Shown here in pieces: positions 36,901 to 43,931 of a stretch of 53,677 nt of DNA. Every line of letters starts with the position of its first letter. Within the stretch, counting starts at the first letter, position 1. A program made the position numbers and the translations under genes. The notes below the pieces were generated by a model, which did not search any database, had not been told where the DNA came from, and saw nothing but the letters and a program-made list of their open reading frames with translations. The DNA lies in contig LT635919.1 in NCBI GenBank assembly GCA_900128565.1, forward strand, positions 1 through 53,677, written 5' to 3'. The DNA is from Stramenopiles sp. TOSAG23-6. Its lineage: Eukaryota > Sar.

Positions 36901-37272
36901 GGTGCAGGTGCTGGTGCTGCCAGTGGCGGTGTTACTCATTCTGCAAAGGTTCAAGAGAGCGGAGAGCAAAGGAGGAGAAGACACTTGATTGAAACACCAC
37001 CACATAATATGATGGAGAAAAACAGCACGCTTCACCTGACCTGGAGCCCCGTCCCCGCCAAAACTATCAACCCCGTGTGGTTAGGAAACGATAATAATGC
37101 TGAAATTTATGTAGTAGGCATTGTCTGTATTGTGAGCCTTTTCATTGGCAGTGTTATTGGTGCTATTTTTGGTATATTGTACCAGAAACGTCGTGATTTG
37201 AAAGATGAAAAAACGAAGAAACTAATGGAAATGATTCCAGAAATTATTGTTGATAGACATGTGTATGCATAA
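30997..37272 (+). CDS. Giant cysteine-rich type I membrane protein (ephrin-receptor/TNFR-like repeats)
   Basis: 2091 residues in a single exon. It starts with a signal peptide (MRFVLFLSCLSIIPSSINA). Residues about 48-200 resemble a discoidin/F5-8 type C-like fold (A-R-Y-I-R-I-S-T-A, N-L-A-E-V-E-L-Y-D, S-K-I-K-I-Y-N-R-V). Dozens of cysteine-rich modules follow, of ephrin-receptor-like (GCC2/GCC3) and TNFR-like type, with recurring K-C-x-x-G, P-C-G-x-H and C-x-x-C-x-x-G-(Y/F) patterns. An S-D-rich acidic insert lies at about 450-470. One C-terminal membrane helix (VVGIVCIVSLFIGSVIGAIF) at about 2045-2068 precedes a short basic tail. It is probably a cell-surface adhesion or receptor protein. 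It is absent from the ancestral FDH-TPR junction that flanks it on both sides. Confidence 0.8.
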   Translation: MRFVLFLSCLSIIPSSINALCTCANGTPADGCSKEEEKCKSCNGVDLEQARYIRISTAANKNKCCLNLAEVELYDSKEQKFVLNGKDVSMDSTYNDHESDARYCVDGNTTDQKLMCHSGTGSDKEHWFLIDLKDVMTRNADKTLSKIKIYNRVGRLWQRIEGGKVEFLTQIGPDKVLLKLDIVGAKATYEYNLEKINVRYELNDENKCTEWDGKCAVGQFLDSGTSACKDCVAGKYSAARGSSACTDCVSGKFSDTTGSSSCQAINNCYGKIKLKEGTTVSNSVCRDRCDDSEYFDTKAGKCKASKTDCDDIRKIINPSRDFISDDYCVYRDECSFSPPSNGTIGTCPKSLKLPAGTSCNFECNPGFELKLEPTTLVIRPPKNYFVKGSQLVSKTTMSSTSLCFRLFFQDDRFRDAKLWSYFYHDRQCFIYNEVPKNDDSETILTKFPSDTDRSSDSDSSSDSDTDEDSEKERTTVYGLRDAKTRCVIKRYGGGSKLQPVTCVKTNVCTCENGTAAKGKDCPKDGDPKCLKCSSSFYLSSSNSCEKTTDCDAIGKSEVKAATPTTDAVCGPLRECTCKNGTAARGSICPKDGDKKCMSCNQGYYFQQASKNCVQVKNCSKLGLRVKMSETPYSDAICGEEKVCTCVNGVGTRGKTCSKHGESHCLSCNDGFYFSKEWDSCIKHKKCDELGLQLKTAATTNTDAICGEEKVCTCKNGTEAKGKDCPKHGDEKCVSCNYGFYYTSTMCKKSTNCNALGKVTKVWETKTTDAICGNDKICICKNGNFSTGTKCTSNGVSGCDSCNSGYFLLGMFGRMYCQKCYTATFTRDKYDKTCPLCGKGYGVEPTGKIKWMKNGYCVECLEKNNEWNNTVDASPCGQHKKCPAGQGYNYVNKEDACIPCSAGKFSDKENYLPCQDVKKCATQGKVEKTAASAKNDAICGDVRKCICENGTGAEGLICPNDGDKKCISCDQGYYFQQASQNCVQVKNCSKLGLRVKTSETPYSDAICGEEKVCTCVNGVGTRGKTCSKHGESHCLSCNDGFYFSKEKGSCIKHTDCSDKKMWMKTAGTSTSDVECVSCVHGKSISEEKRTRPHECGECDAGYALRKGTCEAYEGDCKNGDLVELKLRTADDQCGSCFSGYGLNEKDKTCEPWGGTCLNGNLAEQWARIRANECGSCDAGYELTASKKSGGGPKTCQACPKKMFNGDGSDKRCQLCPNGRYLINSKGASVKDACKECEEGTFCKDGEKKICADGEWSGLAATECGKCRAGYACKNGTKKECVAGTYANDGSTECKNCSDPQWSAARSRFCSFCKSGYGVNSGDGGYCVECIEKDRSYSTEVNAKPCGQHAPCGPGTGYKYANEKDACITCGTGFFSSTTDYRPCLPKTHPTKDKCQDGYKFTLGSNEEDSSCEKCDNNTIGVGEWTGKNNCTIKRCGPGYHNNSGNSNKCVVYAGSCSNGKLREIAKRRFDDDCASCNAGFVLTTGKDRKPICQACPNGSYAQEGTEDHCTVCDAGTYLVDATAVRKPCVSCPQSYACTNGKMTKCELTTYANGTGNKTCSSCPAAFFCEKGIKKVCYEGYYSAKDASECKECEEGTACSKGVQRICPDGMWTKSKGATQCDTKCPGGYFCKNGKKIACAAGTYAPKGSTECIRCTDPQWSFMGSENCSFCKSGFGVGDSSASPLKANYCVACNESNTSWNVATDESPCGLHEKCPKGMEYKHANNKDVCSECKKGFFSSSVDYGACKPVKQADACDYGTNYMPSKTTQEDAQCTKCSKCYRRDQVVRTSHTIKDLFKHEKQKYFCDLCQNNQQYCRFCICNVAKWKTRGTCEIEACKQSYKVDNGKHNCVHCHASASQLKGSSCLQCFDDVTNSNTAKNTLQFDNNCNPVKCKPGYELRDFEGEKLLFLQKKQRDGFGIGWKKLCLPFAGTCKNGDLIEQEKRTKDGHCGSCFSYELKGDECVVKGKGVGAGAGAASGGVTHSAKVQESGEQRRRRHLIETPPHNMMEKNSTLHLTWSPVPAKTINPVWLGNDNNAEIYVVGIVCIVSLFIGSVIGAIFGILYQKRRDLKDEKTKKLMEMIPEIIVDRHVYA
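32759..34156 (+). repeat. Near-identical internal duplication in the cysteine-rich gene
   Basis: About 290 bp at 32759-33050 recur at 33866-34156, offset by about 1107 bp. Long stretches are identical, including the codons for K-N-C-S-K-L-G-L-R-V-K and C-V-N-G-V-G-T-R-G-K-T-C-S-K-H-G-E-S-H. Such low divergence amid otherwise diverged modules indicates recent duplication or gene conversion. Confidence 0.85.
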
Positions 37273-37301
37273 GGGAGTGACTGAAAGTGGGATGAGGAAC
37301 A

Positions 37302-37506
37302 CAGAAAACTTCAAGAAAATGGGGTATTGAACCAGATACTTGGTTTTCCCACAAGCTCAATTCTACGAGATTAATTAGTTGATCAATTTCCGTTGGAATT
37401 GTACCAGATAGTTTGTTGTTGTGCAATTGCAAAACCCAAAGATTTCTTAGTTGACCAATTTCCTTTGAGGAAATATTTAAAGTGATAATATTTCGTGTAT
37501 TTGTTG
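37302..37506 (+). pseudogene. Duplicate of the FDH C terminus and 3' UTR, split by an insertion
   Basis: CAGAAAACTTCAAGAAAATG (37302-37321) repeats the FDH C-terminal codons at 30591-30610. After an interruption, GAGGAAATATTTAAAGTGAT (from 37467) continues with the FDH end and 3' UTR found at 30612 onward. Only the FDH tail is present, so the copy cannot be coding. Confidence 0.82.
37325..37468 (-). pseudogene. LRR gene fragment inserted in the FDH-tail duplicate
   Basis: On the minus strand the sequence reads K-E-I-G-Q-L-R-N-L-W-V-L-Q-L-H-N-N-K-L-S-G-T-I-P, then T-E-I-D-Q-L-I-N-L-V-E-L: two plant-type leucine-rich repeats very like those of the LRR gene at 38884-39891. It has no start of its own, no flanking LRR gene, and interrupts the duplicated FDH tail. 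Confidence 0.8.
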
Positions 37507-37559
37507 TTATAGAATGAATTGGAATACAGTCTTTTTGTGTACCAAATAAAATAGTTTAT

Positions 37560-38808
37560 TTACCTTGATAATGTTGGAATTCTTTCTGTTATACGCTTGA
37601 TACTCTCTTGTAAAAGTTGATCTGCTCTCCAAATGCCCCAATTAAGATTTAGATGATTTGTGGAAACATATGAAGTATCAGGTGTACGTTGTTGTCGCCG
37701 CGCAATGAAACTATTCCAGTTTTCTTCATCATCATTATTATACAAAGATGATATTGCCGATGGTGAAAGTATCAATTCGGTGACTTCAGAATCACTTTCT
37801 TCGTCGTTACTTTTAGAAATATCATTTAGTGTATTTGGCTGTTGGTTTTTACTATTTCCTCTACTAGGACTGTTTTTTGAATGTGATTGGTCACTGGATT
37901 GTTTTCGTTGTATATGAGAAGTTCCAAGCCCAGCTCGCCTAACACTACGTTGTTCCATTCGTTTCGCATCCTCTTCGTCTTCATTTACAAATACAGAATC
38001 TAGTTTATAACTGTCTCTCTCACTTGACTGCAGAAGAAGTGCTTCATTCAAAATCAAAACACGTCGATGAAACTTCATTGCTTCATGCCTTCTCGAACCT
38101 CCAGCTTCACGAATGAGCGCAGCAGCATAACTGGATAATATTTCCGATTCCACTTCGATTGTGCTATGTGGTACGTTTTTTCTATTATTCTGAATTAATT
38201 CTAAGGCTCGCTTGAAGTATTCCTCTGCCTGTAAAATGTTCTTTTTCCAGGTCCAATGTATTATTCCAAGAGAATTCAAGCTCCGTGCCACAATGATTGC
38301 ACATGAACCTGATAACTCGGCATCATCTTTTACACCATTCCTAGATATTACTAGATGACGGTTTTGAAAAGTAATTGCGTCATCAAACTTTCCCAACAAA
38401 GCAGTGGCTTCTGCTAGCTTGGATAGTGGTTCTAATAAGTGACCATGCGTATCACTACCTACTTCTAACTCAATTCTCCTTACATCAGCTAAAAGTTTAT
38501 CTATTTCTTTGTGAACAGAAGCAAAGGGAGCTTCAAATACAGTATGTTTTGCCAGTGTCGTAGGCCGAGCATGTAGTTCCATTCTAATTCGAACCCAGGT
38601 CTCGACGACTTGGAAACTAGAAAAGAAAAGATGAATAAACGATTTGATTTCCATGTTTAACCATACATCCAACATTAGTTACCCGGGTCACTTTTTTTTA
38701 AGTCACGGAGATTTTTTGCCATTTTTTTGTTTTTTTTGTCAACTAGTATAATACTTACGTAGTAAATGAGTCAGCACGAAGTGCACGAAGACCTTTAGAC
38801 AGCGACAT
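37560..38808 (-). CDS. TPR-like protein, two exons
   Basis: Join complement of 38759-38808 and 37560-38616. Exon 1 (M-S-L-S-K-G-L-R-A-L-R-A-D-S-F) joins exon 2 through a GTAAGT donor and TTTCTTTTCTAG acceptor to give F-T-T-F-Q-V-V-E-T-W. The product is about 368 residues. Residues about 40-200 look like tandem TPR helices (A-T-A-L-L-G-K-F-D-D-A-I-T-F-Q-N-R-H, A-R-S-L-N-S-L-G-I-I-H-W, A-E-E-Y-F-K-R-A-L-E-L-I). The rest is S/N/D-rich and disordered, ending in a helical W-R-A-D-Q-L-L-Q-E-S-I-K-R-I segment. It is probably a scaffold; the partner is unknown. It was originally convergent with FDH, judging from the relic copy at 30612-30813. Its start is only 75 bp from the divergent LRR gene. Confidence 0.72.
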
Positions 38809-38883
38809 CTTCACAACTCGGCACACGCATCTTCTCGCGTAACTAATTCGTAAAGCTATTACTTCTTGATTGAAAAATACATT

Positions 38884-39891
38884 ATGACAAATTTATTCAC
38901 TCCAACATGGTTATTCTGTCTTTTCATTCTACTTTCTAACACAACAGTTGTAAATGGTATGGATGGACAACAACAATTGAAACCCCATGGCGATAAAGAG
39001 ACGATTCTTGAACTTGAACAACAGCTCGCTGTAGCGAACGCAACGATTCGTGAACTTCAAGGACAGCTCACTGCAGCAAACGCAACGATTCGTGAACTTC
39101 AAGGACAGCCAGGACAACCAGGACAGCTCGCTGTTGCACAAGCATCAAACAACATGAAACTCGCATTAGGCCTAACATTTAGCCACATTTCCGATTTATC
39201 TAACACAGTCGTAGGTAGTTTGTCTGCTGTTTCACGTGCAATGAACGAGGCAAGTGAAATTGAATTTGGCATGCGTGCAAATCGTATGTATGAAAGGCTG
39301 ATGGAATCGATGGAATCGCTAGCTGTAAGTGAGAAGGAAAAACTTTTCATTGAAGAAGTAAAACAGAGCTCAAGTCAACGACTAACCATAACCCTAAAAC
39401 AGAGCTCAAGTCAACGACTAAGCCATTTAAGAAGTATTCGTAAGTTATTGGAAAGAAAAGCTTTAACTGCATTGTATGATAGTACAAATGGAGATAGAAC
39501 TTGGAAAAATAAGACAAAATGGAAGACAGATAAAGATATTTGTGAATGGCATGGAGTTACGTGTACTGACGAAAGTGTTACTGTATTGAACTTGCACTAT
39601 AACAAACTATCTGGTGAAATACCAAAAGAAATTGGTTATCTAACAAGTCTCAAAGAGTTGAACTTGCAAATGAACAAACTATCTGGTCCAATTCCAANGG
39701 AAATTGGTCAACTAACAAATCTCNAANAGTTGTACTTGAATGATAACAACCTAACTGGTCCAATTCCAACGGAAATTGGTCAACTAACAAATCTCAAAGA
39801 ATTGTGGTTGACATACAACAAACTATCTGGCCCAATTCCAAAAGAAATTGGTCAACTAACAAATCTTAAAAATTATAAGATTATGGGTTGA
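38884..39891 (+). CDS. Secreted leucine-rich repeat protein, plant-type LRRs
   Basis: About 335 residues, from the ATG at 38884, which places a signal peptide ([20 protein letters not shown]) at the N terminus. A short coiled coil with a duplicated [11 protein letters not shown] unit follows, then a linker containing a 36-nt tandem duplication (K-Q-S-S-S-Q-R-L twice). An LRR N-cap ([12 protein letters not shown] and W-H-G-V-T-C) leads into about five 24-residue repeats of the L[19 protein letters not shown] type. The protein stops abruptly after the last repeat with no C-cap or membrane anchor. Three N bases sit in the repeat array (39698-39727), so the array may be collapsed and the C terminus may be wrong. 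It is probably a surface recognition or adhesion protein. Confidence 0.7.
   Translation: MTNLFTPTWLFCLFILLSNTTVVNGMDGQQQLKPHGDKETILELEQQLAVANATIRELQGQLTAANATIRELQGQPGQPGQLAVAQASNNMKLALGLTFSHISDLSNTVVGSLSAVSRAMNEASEIEFGMRANRMYERLMESMESLAVSEKEKLFIEEVKQSSSQRLTITLKQSSSQRLSHLRSIRKLLERKALTALYDSTNGDRTWKNKTKWKTDKDICEWHGVTCTDESVTVLNLHYNKLSGEIPKEIGYLTSLKELNLQMNKLSGPIPXEIGQLTNLXXLYLNDNNLTGPIPTEIGQLTNLKELWLTYNKLSGPIPKEIGQLTNLKNYKIMG
39600..39870 (+). repeat. 72-nt LRR tandem repeat array with ambiguous bases
   Basis: Near-identical units containing AACAAACTATCTGG and GAAATTGGTCAACTAACAAA recur about every 72 nt. N calls at about 39698, 39724 and 39727 indicate mixed reads from several nearly identical copies. 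Confidence 0.8.
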
Positions 39892-40394
39892 GCTTAAGAA
39901 GTAACTACGGCATATCAGAGAATTTGTGTAATTGCATAAAATAAAACTAATAAAAATGTCAAAAAAAGGTTCGTCGTCTTTTAAATTTACCTAAACCTGT
40001 TAATGTGTTTGGTGATTTTTATTTTAAAGAGAGTAAAGTTTCAATTAAAATCAATATTATGTTTTCCAAAAAAAAATGCACACCTCAAGCTCCACATTTA
40101 ATCCTGTCTACGTACATAATATCCTCAATGAAAATTTACCTACTATTTTATAATTATGGTACTTGTATTAACTTCAAGGTAAACCGTAGAAGTCCAGAGG
40201 ATTCCAAAGGTGAACAAATTCGAAAGCAAAAATTAAATTTTATCAACCTGAAAATGTATTCGTATATAATATAGCTAGTAATTTTGATTTTATTATTCAA
40301 AAAAGACAGACAAGAGTAGCAAGTTGTCAAAGGTATCAAATAAACTTATTTCTTGAATTTGTTGGTACATTATTGTCACTATTCTTTTAAAACC
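39892..40394. other. Intergenic region with a weak ORF on the plus strand
   Basis: A frame at about 40005-40274 is open for about 89 codons. Upstream codons stay open to about 39965, and an ATG at 39956 would join this frame only with one base less in an A-run. The translated segment (L-P-K-P-V-N-V-F-G-D-F-Y-F-K) looks somewhat protein-like, then degenerates. I recognise no family. It could be a small gene, a pseudogene or chance. Confidence 0.2.
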
Positions 40395-43300
40395 TTAATT
40401 GCTGTTGAGTTCCTCAATAAGAGTCGAGTCATTCACTGAATTTCCAAGACCTAACTTCAATGCCTGTTCTAAAGCCGCAGCACCGTCAACTAACCTCTCA
40501 GGTTTCCAGTGTTTACATAATAAAGCCAATTGACCCCAAACTTGGGGATTTGACCTATCTAGAATATTAGCTTCAACAAGTGCGTCCTCCGCAGCAGCAA
40601 GATCTCCAAGTTTCATACAGGAAATCCCCACTCCTAACCACAATGTTGCTGAAGGTTGTCCTAGGGGATATGGACGACAAATGCGCAGGAAAATTTCCCT
40701 AGCTAAGACATATTTTTCATGTAGTAAATAAAGATTACCTAAACGCATGTATACAAATGCTGGGGTACTCAACGAAGTAGCATTGTCGTCTTTACTCGCT
40801 TCAAGTGTGGCCTCATAGCAGTTTTGCGCCTCGTAGTGCATTCCTTTTTCGAAATTTATATGTCCCAAAAATTCAAATATTTTTGCTTTTTCTAAACTTC
40901 CATGCCCTGGCATTTCAAGAGCTTCTCGGAACTGTCGTTCAGCATTCTTCAAATCATCGCATTGAAGCATACACCTCCCTTCAAGAATACATTGACGAAT
41001 AAGCATTTTCGAGCTTGATGCTTTCTCTGGTCGTTGTAAAGTTCCTAATATAGAAAGTGCATTTTTTGCAATATCTACTAAATTAATATCAAGAAGAAAA
41101 TTTGTAATGTCTAAAAGAGATTGAAATTGATCCAGTAAACCACCTCGAGAAATTCTTGGCCAGTACTTATGCTTGAATCGTCGTAAATCTTGATTGTTTT
41201 CAGCCCTCATGAAATGTACAATGCGTAGGAGAGCAGTAAGATCTATCAGACTTGTACCAGATATATCACTATTTTCTTCATTTTGTTTTTTTTCGACAGA
41301 ACTTTTTACGGAAAGAGCAAAACGAATGAATAAACTTGCTTTACTCAAATCTCCTTGGGTTAAATACAGCGCAGCTATAGTTTTCAATGCATATAGAGAG
41401 TTTATATCCAATGCTAGTACTTTTAATAATGTTTCGATGGCAGCGTCCCTATTTTTGAATTTTAAAAAGCAATTTGCTTCACAGATTAATACTTTTATCA
41501 AAGCTGATATTTTTGTATCGCGCTCAGATTCATCACAAGATGGCAATCTCTCGGCATTCAATTCTATTTTTGTGAACATAGACTGAGCAAGATTTTCATC
41601 TCCATTCATTTCTGCTTCAGCTGCGAGTGTATACAGTGCATCATTTGAAGATCCATCCGTATTTACATTATTGGCTGAAAATTTTCGAATATCATCTGAA
41701 GATCTAGGTAACATTGGTCCTCCTTGGTTTGCAGCATTAACTAATTGATTCAGTGTTACATTACTTTCATTTAGCAAGTCTTCGTAAACACTCGCTAGAA
41801 ACAAATCCGATTGAGGTTCTATTGAGGAATCAACTGCTCTTGATTCTTTAACTACTTTAACAATAGATCTCTTTAACTTTTCTTTGAATAAATAATAATC
41901 ACCAGACTCATTCAAACGATACATCACCTGACGACGCAGATCTTTAGCCGATAATGTGATATTATTTCCAGCTGATTCTTCTACAACATGCTTCAATACA
42001 AGACTTACTACGTTTCTCACCTCTCCACCAAAACTTTCTCGCGCACTACTACTTGATGGTTGGAGTTTTATAATTCTAGGGGGAATTAAATCTGCTAAAC
42101 TCTTACCGTCATCTTTATCTTCGTCATTGGAAATTATTATTGGTTCATCATATGACACGCGACATGAAAAAGATCCCATTTCTTTCTCACCATGTTGTCT
42201 TACTTTGCATGTATGATAACTTGTTTTCACATTTTCTTCAAACATATTTAAAAAATCACACTTTCCAGTCAATTTTTCTTCATCTGTTGTATCTGTCTTA
42301 GATGAACTTGGCCGACTGGATTCATTTCCAATGATACTTGTGCCTAACATCGTTGATGCTTTCAGGGTAATTTGCCATGATACAAAATCGTCATCATTAT
42401 CAATCATTGCTTCGATAGATGTATTACTCAAGAATACACGAATAGCTGCATTGCCCCACGATGCAGTTCGAAGATTATTTCTAGAATCTTGAGTAACTGC
42501 ATCACCTGCAACCGCATCATCTACAACCGTATCACCTTCAACCACATCACCTTCAACCGTATCACTTGCAACCACATCATCTGCAACCACTTCATCTGCA
42601 ACCACATCGCCAGGAACTATACCAGATTCTCCTTTGGCTTCTTCTGTTCCAGCTTCTTCATCTGCTGCAATATCTGGAGATTCACTAGCTATTTGAGGCA
42701 TATCTGTCACTACTTCTTCAAATTCTCCACCGCCTACTTGCCAATAGCAGAAACCATTTTCATCTCCAATACCAAATGACTTTGTACTAAATTGAAGAGG
42801 TTTTCCGGCACAAGTATTTACAAAATCATTTGATACACCTAAAATGGAAAATTCTGAAATATTAATGACTCGACCTTCTTTGCAATATGTTTTCAATGTT
42901 TCACTCATACTTAAATCAATTTCAATTTGTGAATTTGAAAGAGTAGTAATAAGAGCTACTCTAGCTGCAGCAATATTTCTCTCATCACTCAAAGTTGAAT
43001 CCTCTACCTCGGTATTTTGTGGTGCTGTGACAGATTCCTCCAACACAGCATCTGTGGCTTCTGCGTTCTCTGCTTCAGTAATAGAGTCTTCTGTTTTTCC
43101 TGTTTCTTCAGGTTTTTCTACTTCTTCTATTTTTTCTACTTCTGTTTCTGCTTTTTCCGTTGTTGAAGAACTTAAAGAATAAAAACCTGTATGTGAGCCA
43201 CTACGAGCAAAACTCGATAATTCCACTGACTCCATACAAGCAACAAGTGTACTCTTACTCTGTTTACCCTTTTCGCCTTTGGGGCAAATATAAACATCCA

Positions 43301-43658
43301 CAGATAATTCCGAATTCACAAGACTAGTAACATTTAGTTCATTGACGTCTATAGCCTTTGATGAACGCGAATAATCAAAAAAATATTCTTCACTCAGCGT
43401 AGCAAACTCTTCCAAGTTATCATCCGCATCATCATTTTCAGCCCACCAATAATTAAATGGTTTGTCCGTAGATGTGTCTTTAATTGAACACTTAGCCCAT
43501 ACATCGAACACAGAAAGCGGTTCTATTTTTTTATTGTTTGTATTCGTCACAACATCAGCATTTGCAGACTCAGCAACAGAAGTACTTTCGTCGGTGTTTC
43601 CTTTTAAAAGTGAGAGGAGTTTAATAGTAAAGAAATTACTGTTGCTACAATTATCCAT
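40395..43658 (-). CDS. CFAP70: CFAP70/TTC18-like ciliary TPR protein
   Basis: 1087 residues in one exon. The N-terminal half is variable and acidic, with a V-V-A-D-E-V-type repeat at about 350-390. The conserved part starts near residue 570: Y-Y-L-F-K-E-K-L-K-R-S-I-V-K-V-V-K-E, L-F-L-A-S-V-Y-E-D-L and L-N-Q-L-V correspond to the block before the TPRs in animal CFAP70. TPR units run from about 680 to the end, with A-T-L-W-L-G-V-G-I-S-C, A-A-E-D-A-L-V-E-A-N and P-Q-V-W-G-Q-L-A-L-L-C matching the family's C terminus. CFAP70 is an axonemal protein tied to outer dynein arm function. Together with the coiled coil at 22309, this supports a motile flagellum. It is divergent from eEFSec (273 bp). Confidence 0.85.
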   Translation of the reverse strand: MDNCSNSNFFTIKLLSLLKGNTDESTSVAESANADVVTNTNNKKIEPLSVFDVWAKCSIKDTSTDKPFNYWWAENDDADDNLEEFATLSEEYFFDYSRSSKAIDVNELNVTSLVNSELSVDVYICPKGEKGKQSKSTLVACMESVELSSFARSGSHTGFYSLSSSTTEKAETEVEKIEEVEKPEETGKTEDSITEAENAEATDAVLEESVTAPQNTEVEDSTLSDERNIAAARVALITTLSNSQIEIDLSMSETLKTYCKEGRVINISEFSILGVSNDFVNTCAGKPLQFSTKSFGIGDENGFCYWQVGGGEFEEVVTDMPQIASESPDIAADEEAGTEEAKGESGIVPGDVVADEVVADDVVASDTVEGDVVEGDTVVDDAVAGDAVTQDSRNNLRTASWGNAAIRVFLSNTSIEAMIDNDDDFVSWQITLKASTMLGTSIIGNESSRPSSSKTDTTDEEKLTGKCDFLNMFEENVKTSYHTCKVRQHGEKEMGSFSCRVSYDEPIIISNDEDKDDGKSLADLIPPRIIKLQPSSSSARESFGGEVRNVVSLVLKHVVEESAGNNITLSAKDLRRQVMYRLNESGDYYLFKEKLKRSIVKVVKESRAVDSSIEPQSDLFLASVYEDLLNESNVTLNQLVNAANQGGPMLPRSSDDIRKFSANNVNTDGSSNDALYTLAAEAEMNGDENLAQSMFTKIELNAERLPSCDESERDTKISALIKVLICEANCFLKFKNRDAAIETLLKVLALDINSLYALKTIAALYLTQGDLSKASLFIRFALSVKSSVEKKQNEENSDISGTSLIDLTALLRIVHFMRAENNQDLRRFKHKYWPRISRGGLLDQFQSLLDITNFLLDINLVDIAKNALSILGTLQRPEKASSSKMLIRQCILEGRCMLQCDDLKNAERQFREALEMPGHGSLEKAKIFEFLGHINFEKGMHYEAQNCYEATLEASKDDNATSLSTPAFVYMRLGNLYLLHEKYVLAREIFLRICRPYPLGQPSATLWLGVGISCMKLGDLAAAEDALVEANILDRSNPQVWGQLALLCKHWKPERLVDGAAALEQALKLGLGNSVNDSTLIEELNSN
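42497..42612 (-). repeat. In-frame short tandem repeat (15-nt based) in CFAP70
   Basis: Units such as ACCACATCACCTTCA and ACCGTATCACTTGCA recur at 15- and 30-nt spacing and encode the V-V-A-D/E-G-D-x-V type acidic repeat. It lies in the poorly conserved N-terminal half. Confidence 0.7.
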
Positions 43659-43931
43659 TGTAGTCTTATTCTAAGCTTTCTCAGGTCGTCGAGTTAGTTT
43701 TCTATTTTTCAATTACAAAAGACTGTGTAGAAGATCAAGATTTGGTAGAAGTAGTAAATTGCAAAAATGAAAAGTAACTCCCGTGAAACGGAACTCCTTT
43801 TTCGTGTTTTTTCCATATATTCTAAATTTGCTATCCACGTGTTGTTGATGTTCTCATCTCAAGTTCAACAACAACAGTGTCAGTCAATGCCATCACACGA
43901 TTGTGTGTGAGTCGAACTGCATCTTGATAAG

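Noticed and set aside
37244-37432. Minus-strand ORF of 62 codons spanning LRR and FDH-tail sequence
   Set aside because: It reads out of the LRR fragment into antisense FDH tail, has no real start context and is explained by the duplication and insertion.
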